Positions 36,232 through 47,240 of a stretch of 64,000 bases of DNA are shown one piece after another. The position numbers and the translations under genes are program-made. The DNA comes from Patiria pectinifera (taxonomy: Eukaryota; Echinodermata; Asteroidea; Valvatida; Asterinidae): NCBI GenBank assembly GCA_029964075.1, contig CM057135.1, positions 27,393,366 to 27,457,365 on the forward strand, written 5' to 3'. Position 1 is the stretch's first letter, and the number at the start of each line of letters is the position of its first letter. A model generated the notes under the pieces. It was not told where the DNA came from. It saw nothing but the letters and a program-made list of their open reading frames with translations, and ran no database searches.

Positions 36232-37513
36232 CTGAGTTTGTAACGTGTTCCATTAAGCGACCATCCGCGATGTACCTGTAATTGATGCATATGTATACAT
36301 ACATAATTGTATCTTGTTATGTCTGACATTTAACATATAATCCCTGCTCTTCTGTAGACCTTTCTTTTCCATTTTATTGGACTGCCACAAGGGCATAAAT
36401 TTAAGCCTTGGTTGGCAACATATTTTGCCAAAATAATATATGAACACTCTCATTAGGGAAGAAATTTTATTTTTTTGTAGTGTTTGAAGGTTTTTTTTTA
36501 ATTTCAGCAATCCCACAATTTGTTTGGAAACATTAAAACCCTAACTCCCTGGGCATTGTTGCTGGGATGCAACCTCAATCCTGCAAAAGCCTCCGTTATT
36601 TCTTGAATGTGGTCCTTGGACGGATGACCACTGCCTCAATCCTGCAAAATCCTCCAGTAATCACTGTCAGCATGTTAAGGCAGAGCCAGTGACATCCTGG
36701 AGCACTGCGGAGGATTTCAAATATAATCTAGGCCTAAATTTATGCACGGCTGAGCATAAACAACACAAGGTCCGGCCCAAGACCTTGACACAGTGCATCT
36801 TCCAAAATCAGCCACACATCTTTGCCATATAGCCTTCATCCTGAAAAAAAATTCTCCATTTTGCAAAGAGGATTTGAGAGGATTTGGGAAGGTTAGGGTT
36901 AATAACTATTCTATATTTCTGCGACGTCCCTTCATAGTTTACCAACCCGCGGTTGGCCTAAAAGTGCCACCATAGATTGGCACAGCAAAGTCTATTAATT
37001 AATGATTATCCAAGCACATTTCAGCCATCGTGTTTTTCAGGCTTCCTATACCCTCCAGACTTTATCATTAAAATGCCTTGCAGGCGAATACCTAATTACA
37101 TTTCTGCCATAACATTTTCCAGACAATTTCCGCTTATTAAATACCGCACGGCTGGAAAGTCATTAATGGGTTGACTTCATGATTTCAGGGTTAAATTGAA
37201 TGCAGTGATTTAATCCGTTCACCTTGCCAAATTTAACAAGGTTTCCCCCCATGTACCGCACAGTCGACCGATTAAATGAGTTTTCATTGATCTCGTTCTG
37301 CATCATCGCTGCAATATGATAAGTCCCCACGTACATGGAGTTTACAAAAAAACAACTCTTCCCTCCGTTAATTCAATTTGTACCCCATGGTCATACCTGT
37401 CAGTGTGACTTAACTTAGCAATGCTAACAAGGCACAGGAATAGTTTGAGCAAATAACATATTCATTTGAGTAGTTTCCCTGTTTTCCAATGTGAATTTCA
37501 GCCATAATGTACA

Positions 37514-38022
37514 CAGGGTGAGTAAAAAAAAACGAAACCCAAATGTCGGGATTATTGTTTTATTGAAGTTCTGCATGTAGCACTTTCAAAATCTAGGACA
37601 TGAAAGCCCAATTCATAAGCTTTCTTTCAGTAAAAGAATCATTCAAATGACTCATGTACTTTTCAAGTTACGGAATTTTAAACGCAACCACCGTTTTAAA
37701 GTTCTGTCCATGGATCACAGAAAAAGGTGTGCATTTTTTTAGCAAAACGAAATCAATTCACACACATCCCTATGTGATTTGTTATGGTTTTGCTGAAAGA
37801 ACGCTGAAGTTTTTTTGTGATCCGTGGACAAAACCTTAAAACGGTGGTTGTGTTTAAAATTCCGTAACTTGAAAAGTACATGAGTGATTTGAATGATTCT
37901 TGTACTAAAAGAAAGCTTATGAATGGAGCTTTCATATCCTAGATTTTGAAAGTTCTACATGCACAACTTCACTAAAACAATGGTCCCAAAATTTGGGTTT
38001 CATTTTTTTTTTACTCACCCTG
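37514..38022. mobile_element. 509-bp complete foldback, Tc1/mariner-like
   Basis: CAGGGTGAGTAAAAAAAAAC at the left end faces TTTTTTTTTTACTCACCCTG at the right end, followed by TA. Both arms mirror for about 240 bp each: GTACTTTTCAAGTTACGGAA with TTCCGTAACTTGAAAAGTAC is an exact 20-bp inverse pair. The hairpin tip is near 37760-37780. No coding capacity. Confidence 0.75.
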
Positions 38023-38411
38023 TATTGCATTGGATTTTACGGACAATCAATTTTTTAGAGGGCTTTACCAAATAAACCGAATATTTGAATATTCGATCAT
38101 AGAGTGAATAGGAACATTAAGAAGCTAGAATATGATCAGAATTAGTTTAACAAGTTTCTAATCATAAAAATGAATAAAACTGCTGAAAACTGCTTACTGA
38201 CCGGATTGACCTGAAATACGCAAATCAGCAAAGTCAGAGAGCCTAATGTTTCAAACCTAAGCAGGACCTTTCTAAAAGGCCAGTTCGGTATGTCAACTGC
38301 GCATGCGCACAATGATATGGGTCACGGGTCATTCGGGATAATGCTCATCGAAGGAGGTCACTGTCACACGAAGCTTGCGCGTTAATTACGAGCAGAATGG
38401 GTGTTCGCGTA

Positions 38412-38580
38412 AAGCCCGGTTCATACTCCGCGCGAATGCGAATGCGAAGCGAATTTGACATCAAGAAACATTCGCTGCGAAATTCGCCCGAGTTGAAATG
38501 TGTTCAAGTATTCGCAACGAATGTTTTATGACGTCAAATTCGCTTCGCATTCGCTTTCGCATGAAGTATGAACCGGGCTT
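38412..38580. mobile_element. MITE with 16-bp perfect ends, GCGAA-rich
   Basis: AAGCCCGGTTCATACT (38412-38427) and AGTATGAACCGGGCTT (38565-38580) are exact inverses. The interior repeats GCGAATGCGAA and AATTCGCTTCGCATTCG and forms a long imperfect hairpin. Confidence 0.75.
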
Positions 38581-39460
38581 AACATCGCGTCACATGGCGT
38601 CAGCGATTTTATCCCGAATGACCTTTGACCTTGACTACTTTTAATAGCTTATTAGAAATACCAAAGGTACACTAATTTTTAAATTCTCACTGCAGCTTTT
38701 AAATTGGATGCAGATTTAAAGTGCAGTAAAGACAAAGAGCGATCTGTGCTTATGAAGCTCGAAATGTTTTTTAATGTTTGCAATATAATTGCAGGAGACA
38801 GTTGTGATCACGTGAAATAAAGCTGAGTGTTGGATAACTGCGTGCTGAGCTAAGGCACGCAGTGACACACCAGCGGTTGACATTCCTGAAGGCTTCCTAA
38901 GACGTTCCGTAAATTCCAATCAACTGCGAGTTGGTGGGGGGGGGGAGGTTACAAGATAAAGAACCTTGCTTATAAATATCAACGCAAAACTATCATCATC
39001 GTATTGGTTTCGAGAGGGACACCGAAGAAGAATACCAGTAGTTCCAATATGTGAAGCAATAGACTATAAACTTCCGAGGGAAAAAACCTCTGTTTGATAG
39101 GCACTTTTGAGTTATTAACCGCCACCGAATTAACGACAGCTTTGGGCTGAAGGGAATTCATGAATGCCGAATGTTGATGGGGTGTAGTTTGATGGCTGTT
39201 TAAATGTACATACATGTACATGTAGGCTTGTGTGTGTACATTGATAGAGTGGTCTGTTAGTCTCTGTGGGGTTATTTGTAGCAACGATTCCCCGAAGATG
39301 GAGTCATTCAGAGGCTTATGTTGCCACTTGGAATTTGAAATGCAGTCAATCAGAGTTTTATTTTCTGAAGAAGCAGAAGTCCTGAGATTGGGGACAATAG
39401 GGGAGGGGTGTGGAGGATTTTATTTTGAATTTGCTCACAAGATTGAGCCCTTTGGACTTT

Positions 39461-39831
39461 CTTAATTTGTAATAATGTAAAAGAAAAAAATTGATTTAAA
39501 TGCGATTCTACAGATAACTTTAAATTTTCGACATGTGACAACACTGAAATACTAACTCATTCCTTAGCTTGGGCCCTAACCCCCTAAGGGTTCCTCAGGA
39601 GTACCCTGCTAAATCCAACCATGGAGGAAGGAACACATCCTTCCTTAATTTGTAATAATGTAAAAAAGAAAATTTATTTAAATGCGATTCTACAGATAAC
39701 TTTCAATTTTCGACATGTGACAACATTGAAATACTAACTCATTCCTTAGCTTAGTCCCTTACCCCCTAAGGGTTCCTCAGGACTACCCTGCTAAATCCAA
39801 CCATGGAGGAAGCTTAGAGCACATCCTTCTT
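39461..39831. repeat. Two-copy tandem duplication, 183-bp unit
   Basis: CTTAATTTGTAATAATGTAA at 39461 and 39644. Both units contain TTTTCGACATGTGACAACA and CCCCTAAGGGTTCCTCAGGA and end in ATCCAACCATGGAGGAAG. A looser run of ATCCAACAG motifs follows to about 40200. Confidence 0.8.
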
Positions 39832-39997
39832 CCATGATCCAACAGGGTCCAACAGTTACTTCCTGCTCAATCCAACAGAATCCAACTGTGCCTAATTTTT
39901 AGTTGTCCACTGGATCCAACCGAGTCCAACTTGGCCGCGTGGCGTTATTTATCAGTACCCAACAGAATCTGACTCTGAATACGGGGTGCATATCTAT

Positions 39998-40100
39998 TGG
40001 TATGATCTCCAATACCTATGTTCCCCAATACAGATGTTCCCCAAACTCCTTACCCTAACCCTAACCCTAATCCTAAGGATTTTGGGGAACATCGGGTAGA
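39998..40100. mobile_element. Palindromic element with CCCTAA core, copy 2 (inverted)
   Basis: AATACCTATGTTCCCC (40011-40026) is identical to copy 1. It is followed by a second CAGATGTTCCCC, then TACCCTAACCCTAACCCTAA, then TTTTGGGGAACATCGGGTAG. The element is in the opposite orientation to 25770-25891. Confidence 0.6.
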
Positions 40101-41905
40101 CCCCCTGAATATGTAGGTGTACATTTGTACAAGGGGTTTACAGCTCAAGCCAACAGGCTCCAACGGATTTATGATATAGTTTGATCCTGTTGGATTCAGC
40201 AGGGTTAGAGTTAGTTCATGAAACATTGAGCAAAGGTTTGTACATCTATAGGGTACACAGATACAGAATTAGCAGCAATCAATGCAATTTGATGAAGTTG
40301 GTTAGAGTATAGAATGCTAGTGTATTGAAAGGAATAATTGAAATTTTATTTACATCCCGGCTGGCTTGTACATAAATTCAGCATCTGTCAGTATCTAAGT
40401 ACATAAAGTCTTTATATCCGTAATCCGACGTGTACACAAGCCAAAAAGGTCTCTAATTAATTCCCCTGTCCTTTTTTTGACAGGCTGTCGAGACATAATT
40501 GTATTTAATTTGAACAGAGCCAATGATCTTCCTTTAAACAAAAAGAAAAAAATCAATACCTGCTGACTGTTTTTAGTCGCACGTGCCCGGGGATTTCCGT
40601 CAGTACTTCCTTGCGCACAACAAGGAAGTCTTCAGATGGCCATTTTTTTCTGCGAATCCGAAATGGCTCTTGTGTTTTATGAGAAATCAGATTCGCCCAC
40701 AGACGTCATTTAGTGTCGTTTAAGATATGTAGAAGAGGGCTGGGACTGACTGAGTCGGAAATGTTTTTGGTGTATTTCAGTAAATACATGTAGATGTTCT
40801 AGGAATTTAAAATAAATCACCAGCTAAAAAAAGTGTGTATTTTCAATCAAGTTTTGAACATTACTCACAGTGATCATCATTGACATTGCATTCACATTTC
40901 TTGTGATTTTTCCTGGTTCCCATTGAATATTTGAAATAAACACCATAAAGAAAGAAAGTCCACACTCATTGGAGGGTGATAATTTTGAATCTGATCGTCT
41001 TATGATGACATCATTTATATAGAACTGTGGGAAAATTTGTCAGCTACATTTTGATACCCCCTTTGCTACCAAAGACTGTAAATCTTCGACGAAGTTTTGT
41101 GATTGACGAAGTTTTATGAAGACTGATGCAGTTTGAAAAGCTGCAAAGTGTACAATGCCAGTTTAATTTTTCTCCAAAAAAAATATCTACTGAGCTGAAA
41201 CTATAAGAGTTTTAAATAATCTGTAGATTTATTGTATAGTTGTTCTTTAAATGGGGGGATGCTTTTGCAAATGGTGTCATTACCTTCATTCCTTCAACAC
41301 AATATGACAGATACATGTAAGTTGCACCATAATTGCACCATAGAGTAAGATTTCATCAGGTTTATGTCACAATGTACATGTACATGCATGTACATGCAAG
41401 GAAAAAACCAATTAACAGCTATTGGTGTAACAGGATTTGCTTAATTGAGTTAGGCTTTAAGCCTTAAAATGGACAATGAATGGTGCAGACATCCTATAAT
41501 TGCACCAATCATCCCATTATTTAAAGCCTGTTCAGACCCGTAATTGAATTCCAAGCTCACAGGAGGAGGGGGAGAAGAGATTAATTTGCATCGACGAGCA
41601 CGTGAGCAATCATTGTGCAAATTGCAAAGGTCGCGCATGCTGTTAAATGAAATTGAGCAATGAGTTTCCTGGACTTTTACTGCTGTTGAAAAGCACCGCC
41701 TGATTCTCATAACATTCAAGTGTGTGTTTTTGAGGATATGATTACAGTTTAATTATAGAATGACTTATGAGTTTCCCACTCGGCAACGTTTCAGTTCTCT
41801 AGTGGTCTAGAAGAGTTGTGTTGCCTGGTGTGACATTTTTGATATTCAGTCCTTACACGTGTGAGGTTTGGCTGCTGCATAGCTAGCCAGAAGACTGCTA
41901 ACTCA

Positions 41906-42020
41906 GATATAGAGTCAGAGAAGGGAAAGCACTCATTGTCCTTTTGACCTCTGATGTGGGTCAACAAATTAAATTATTTGCTCACATACAAAATTTGCAT
42001 GCAGGTAAACTTGAGAACGA
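41906..42020. repeat. Interspersed repeat family 'TAGAGTCAGAGAACGG', fourth copy, split
   Basis: TATAGAGTCAGAGAAGGGAA through CTTGAGAACGA, resuming after the inserted element as GACCAATCAGACAACT from about 42386. Confidence 0.5.
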
Positions 42021-42383
42021 CAGAGTGGTCAAAAAAACCTTTACACTTTCTCAGACGCAAATTTCTCAGAATTGGGGAGAGATGTTAAAACTGTTTTAAG
42101 ATATTCCTTAACTACAGCATCTTCCTGGTTCTTTGTGCAATGTGCACGTAGTGCCATTGTGTTGACCATATCTCGTGGAATTGCATATGGACAAACTGCT
42201 TTTTGATCGTCTTTCTTTAAACCAATGCCATTTCTTAATTTAGGCTTTATTTTCAGCGCCGTTTTCACCATATACCACAAAGATGCTGTAGTTTAGGAAC
42301 ATCTGAAAACAATTTTCACTTGTCTCCCCAATTCCGAGAAATCTGCGGCTGAAAAAAGTGTAAAGTTTTTTGGGACCACTCTG
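42021..42383. mobile_element. Tc1/mariner-like foldback element, copy 2
   Basis: The ends CAGAGTGGTC and GGGACCACTCTG are inverse, followed by AAAAACCTTTACAC / GTGTAAAGTTTTT. The body matches 6946-7426 (TTCTTAATTTAGGCTTTATT; TGTCTCCCCA). TA follows the right end. The left flank reads GA where TA is expected. Confidence 0.7.
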
Positions 42384-43637
42384 TAGACCAATCAGACAAC
42401 TGGAAGGGTACGGTCATCATGGCTCATAGCAGCCAATACAATTTCATAAACTTTTAGGGCATTGCCTGGTATAGGCCTACTGGCCTGATGAGGTTAGGTC
42501 TTCAGTCATCCGGAAAGCGTGCTAACACATTCCTAAAACTAGTTGAAGTCTATGTGCACAATTTGCAGCGCTTCCACAATTGATCATAACCAAGCAAGCG
42601 TCATGCAAATTTCTTATTTCTTACTCTCTTTTGGAAGTGGAAATTGGGCTTCAATTATTTTAGATTTCAAAACAACTATTTGGGGGTAATGTACGTTTTC
42701 AAGTGTTTTAACTCTTTTTAAGAATGCCACTTTGGTTTGAAAATAGAGTCATCAGTTCAAAAGATATTCAGTGAAAAAAAAACACAAATAAAATATGTTG
42801 TGGTATTCTCAAAAAAAATCCTTAACCTCTCCTACCATGTTGACATTCTCAGAAAACCAACCATTTTTCTCTGGCTTCAAGCTATCAGGACGGCCATTGA
42901 CAAAGACTTTTTTGTTTAACAGAAAACCACCCAAACAAAGTTTTTGTCCGTAGGTGGTCCCTTCCAGTGATTGATCTGTGTTAGTATCTGCGTAATAAAA
43001 CAATTATGAAAACCGCAAAGTTTTGGATAAACTTTGGCATCAGATAAGGGAGTTTGTCGAGGTCACAATCTTTACTTTGGCTGCCAGTGGTATCATCGGC
43101 AGTCTGATCGGAGCATAATGGACTTCACAATCAATAAATGTGTTTTTTGACCCCGCGTGTGTACATAATATATAAAACATGTATTTTCATTTTGCCCGAG
43201 CGTTAAGATGCACAGGCGGCATTTTTAGCATGTCGTTCGGGTGACTGTCCTGTGTGTACACGTGACATCGTTTAGCAGAAGTTGACGCCACGTTGAACAG
43301 TCGCGCCAAGCCGGCCAGTAAATTCCCATTACGAGTCGTTAGTTTTTGAACTTGCTTGAGTGTACTGAGTTTTTGCTGAGTATATTGGGGTTCACATTGG
43401 AGCTAATACATGTACAATGTACGTTTTGGGACCTGATTAGAACCAATCGAGAAGCACTTTGAGACTTTGACACAAAGCGCTTTACAAGTGCCACATTATC
43501 TTTAGATAAGAACAGTGCCCAATGCTAGTTGCCAATGCTGTATACTGAAACAGTCAATGTTGTCAATTCTTGCATGTGTGCGTAATGCGCATTGAAGTTG
43601 GTGAATTCTACATGCGGTCGACGACTCGTCAAGCAGA

Positions 43638-43736
43638 ATGTCGTTTGTGCGGGACTCTCTGCGCTCGGCATCGTTCAGTTTGTTTCACAGGCCGTCAGAT
43701 GTTGGCGAATGTGAGGATGACGATACATCGTCCGAG
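43638..43736 (+). CDS. Candidate alternative first coding exon B of KIDINS220
   Basis: A 33-codon ATG frame in intron 1 ends in TCC-GAG followed by GTGAAG at 43737, again phase 0 and compatible with the exon at 52871. The same frame has a TGA at 43602-43604, which bounds it upstream. The peptide starts MSFVRDSLRSASFSLFHRPS and ends in an acidic tail, ECEDDDTSSE. The R-S-A-S-F-S segment resembles R-N-S-S-F-S in candidate exon A. The donor is weaker than that of exon A because position +5 is A rather than G. An overlapping out-of-frame ATG at 43612 opens a 42-codon frame across the same segment, a possible competitor for initiation. A TATAAAA lies at 43171-43177, too far upstream to place the transcription start with confidence. 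The function is not recognised. Confidence 0.4.
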
Positions 43737-44894
43737 GTGAAGTATTTGTTTTTGCACAGTTAATTATTGAACTGCTTCTGAAAAAAATAATTGTGGTAAC
43801 TGTTTAACCTTGGCAAACATGAACATGTGCCAACAAAACAAAGCTCAACACAGGAGCAACTGAACAAACTTTTATGTTATGTTTGGTGTTATGTATAAAT
43901 TACAAGGATTATTGTTTCACTTTGATGATGAATTTTTAATGTATATTTTTTATGTAGTTATTTGTTTGGCCTGTTTAATCCTACGCATACCTTACAAGTT
44001 CCTTTGTCATACCTTACAAGTTCCTTATTTGTTGTCACAATAGTCTCATCGTCACATTTTGGGTAAAATGCATAGGAATAAAGTTTTTGATTCATGAACA
44101 TAATAATCTCTCAAGTGATCCTAATTACAAATGTATGAACATTATTGGCAGTGACTTTGCACCGTAGTTCAAGAGTCTGGCACACATTGCATGTAATCCT
44201 TAATTCAAGTTCTGCATACAACAAGTTTTTGACTTGGAAAGTACGTTGAGTACATGTAAAACTGAAAACCTAACACGTAAAATGCCACACCTCATAAATG
44301 GTGGCACGGAGTGAGTAAGTCATTGGATTTGTACACACAAAGTTGCCAGGAATGTCTTGAGAAGCCCGGAATGTCTTGAGAAGCCCAGGGAGTCAAAAAT
44401 TGAGCTACTGCCCCGCCTGCCTCCAGCCCGCTATTGTCTAAAACCCTGGACACCACATTAATGCCGCATCCCTGTTGCGTAGAGAAATAACCCACGGACA
44501 ACTATTCCTGCGTTTCTGCCAGATTAAGCCAAAAGGACCTGCAACTTGCTGTCGATGTCAATTCGCTTCTGCAGCTGTCTTCCACCCCTCTAGCAAACAC
44601 AAATATTAGCTTCATTGATCTTCCGGAACTCTTTTTGATAAGCCGAGGCTGTCTTTTCCCCAAAACTCAAATCCTGCTTGAGTGTTTGAGGAGTTAATGT
44701 CCACGGCTATTCCCTTACTTTGTTTTCTGACTGACGGAAGGAATCAATGGCATTAGTTCTACCAGGTGGTTGACTATAAAGGGAAGGAAAACTGAATAGT
44801 GTGGGATATTAATTCGGCATTTTGAAGCATTTCCGGCATGGATAGTTGGATACTAAGCCATTGGCTTCGGATGGAATGGTCATAATGGCCCAAA

Positions 44895-45300
44895 GCGAGG
44901 CTTCACTTGCGAAGCTAGGACTCGGCCATCGTTAGGATGTTGGTTGCGATCAGCTGAGAACTGCCAGTGAGGTCTACATTTGTACCTTTCAACTCAGCTT
45001 TCCCATAGCGAGGCTTTCCTTGCGAAACAAAGACTCAGCCATCGTTAGGATGTTGGTTGCTATTACTATTACCTGAGAACAGCCAGTGAGGCCTGTCTTT
45101 CAACTGAGCTGTCCCAAAGCGAGGCTTTCCTTGCAAAACAGAGACTTGGCTATCGTTAGGATGTTGGTTGCTATTATTATTACCTGAGAATGGCCAGTGA
45201 GGCCTATCATTCAACTCAACTGTCTCAAAGTGAGGCTTTCCTTGTGAAACAAAGACTTGGTCATTGTTACGATTGTGGTTGCTATCAGCCAAGAACTTTC
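44895..45300. repeat. Minisatellite with 111-bp (37-codon) period
   Basis: GCGAGGCTT starts units at 44895, 45008, 45119 and (GTGAGGCTT) 45230, so steps are 113, 111 and 111 bp. On the minus strand the last two and a half units read as one frame (45035-45292) with repeated motifs QGKPRFGT, LKDRPHW and NSNQHPND. A CAA-to-TGA-type change stops the frame at the third unit. It may be a decayed coding repeat or an accidental frame. Confidence 0.7.
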
Positions 45301-45843
45301 AGTCACCCAACTCTTCCAAATCAGTTGAATAGGTGCTACACGTATCTTGTCTGAAGTAATATTATTAGCTGCTGGAGCGAGAAACGTCTATACCAAGTTT
45401 TATGTGTGCGACGTACACCGTGGGGTTCTGCTGATAACTTTCATGGAAGCTGGCAGTGTTTGCATTATCTTAAATAGTCTGGACGAAGATGTACTACAAT
45501 CACTCTCTGATTGCTGCACTTCAACTATCCAGGATGATGGCAGTTTTTGATGGTGACTATCCCTCAGCGTCACAGTTCATAAAAATCTGATCCACAATTT
45601 ATGGATTATAGTTTTGTTGCTCTCCGGTAATTGGCAACAGCTCCCAAAAGACCTTTATGATGTATTGATATTTATCTTAATGCAAAATTGAATTCTTGAT
45701 CCTGATTGGTCGATCCGTGGCAACAGACTGTGCTATATTATACCTAATACAACAGTCCATACCACACTCAGCGTATCGCTCTATTCCAAGATAAGCTCGC
45801 CATTTCTGCTGTACAATGTGTGTGTTCCATCTTTACCCTTCAT

Positions 45844-46000
45844 CAAGTTTGCTTGAATATTAATTTGTTATCCCACTCACGCTTGTGGATAATGGAATAG
45901 CGTACATGTAGTGCGTCTGTGTCCCACATGCTACGAGGCCAAATGGGACGAAGACGCAATACATTATTATTCTGTGTTCCACTCGGCGCTCATGGGATAA
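45844..46000. mobile_element. Palindromic MITE, copy 2 (right end lost)
   Basis: CAAGTTTGCTTGA (45844-45856), TGTTATCCCACT, AGTGCGTCTGTGTCCCA and GGGACGAAGACGCA follow the order of 2098-2289. The right terminal repeat is missing and a TACATGTA tract follows. Confidence 0.65.
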
Positions 46001-46828
46001 CTAATAACATACATGTACCGGTATGTCTGTAAGTTGATATTTACAAATGTACATGCGTAAGTAGTTTAGAAGTGGACAGACTCCAGTGACCGGTCTCTTC
46101 AACAAACCATCTTTGGACTGATATGGCTTCAGTCAGCCCAGAGCAGTTTTAAACTTGATTTGGTAGAGCTTCAGGCTCTGAGGCTGCCGGCATGTCTGGC
46201 AGACTGGCACCTAGACTTAAAATTGAGTTGCACTAGACTTGACCCCAATGCACCGTACCTGAAGGCACCTGAATGCCATCAGGTGATAAGGTAGATACAC
46301 GGGAAGCTAATTGCACCTGAGGATACAGATGTCCTTTGCAGCATGTTTGCAGGTTCCATTCTGAAAATTGGTGTCGTCGTCAAATCATGAAGTTTTACAA
46401 TGTACACCCAAATCACGGTTGTAATGAGAGGAAGTGTCTTTATAAAGCTGCCTTTCGATTAGAGCATTTTCAGTCTGTTGCGTTGCTTGCGTATGTTTTT
46501 AACTACGGGCCTAACCAAGCAATGGACACAAAATGGTCTGAAAACACGCTCATGGAAAGACGGCTTTGGATTGATTTTATGATCAAATAAATATGGCATA
46601 GACTGGAAGAGACGTTCAGGTCGCTTGATCCACACAGCCTTGCACAGAAGATGTAATTGATGACTTCCATTTTCCTTTTTGTCATCTACATGTACCACTT
46701 GACACTGTAAAATTACAAAATGTATCTTGCCAAACTTGCCTTGTAATTAATGTGTGGCTAAGGCAGCATACTGAGTAGCTTGTCTCAAGCTTTTTTCTCA
46801 GTCCGTGGTATTTACACCATAGACATGT

Positions 46829-47240
46829 GGCCTTTTCACACTACTGACTGTCTCGCCCACCTGTGTTAAAAATCAATGGGTCCACCGTTATTTAAACCGG
46901 GGTCCATCACATATGGGTAGGCAAGGTGTATTGTTCACACTTACAATGGGTTACACGGGTCGGCTGTAGATTTTGGATCTTCTACCTGGGTAAGAGCCTC
47001 TCAACCATTTTACCCCGGGTAGAGCACCGTACCTATGTACTGTTGCAGCTGGGTCTATCAAACACTGGTAGGCACGGTGTACCATTCACACTTACAGTAT
47101 GCCTGTACATGGGTTGGCCGTAGATTTTGGATTTTCTACCAGGGTAGAGCCTCTTAACCCTGGTACCAGGGTTGGATTTTACCCGTGTTGAGCGCCGAAC
47201 CTGTGTAAAATCCATGTTGGATTCTTGCTAGTGTGAAAGG
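46829..47240. mobile_element. Composite element with CCTTTTCACACTA ends and internal duplication
   Basis: GGCCTTTTCACACTA (46829) and TAGTGTGAAAGG (47229-47240) are inverse. The interior contains two units sharing GGTAGGCA-GGTGTA, TTCACACTTACA, CGTAGATTTTGGAT and TCTACC-GGGTA, and many GGTACC/GGGTCC-like palindromes. Confidence 0.55.

Noticed and set aside
44895-45300. CRISPR array
   Set aside because: Units are 111-113 bp tandem copies without distinct spacers, in animal DNA.
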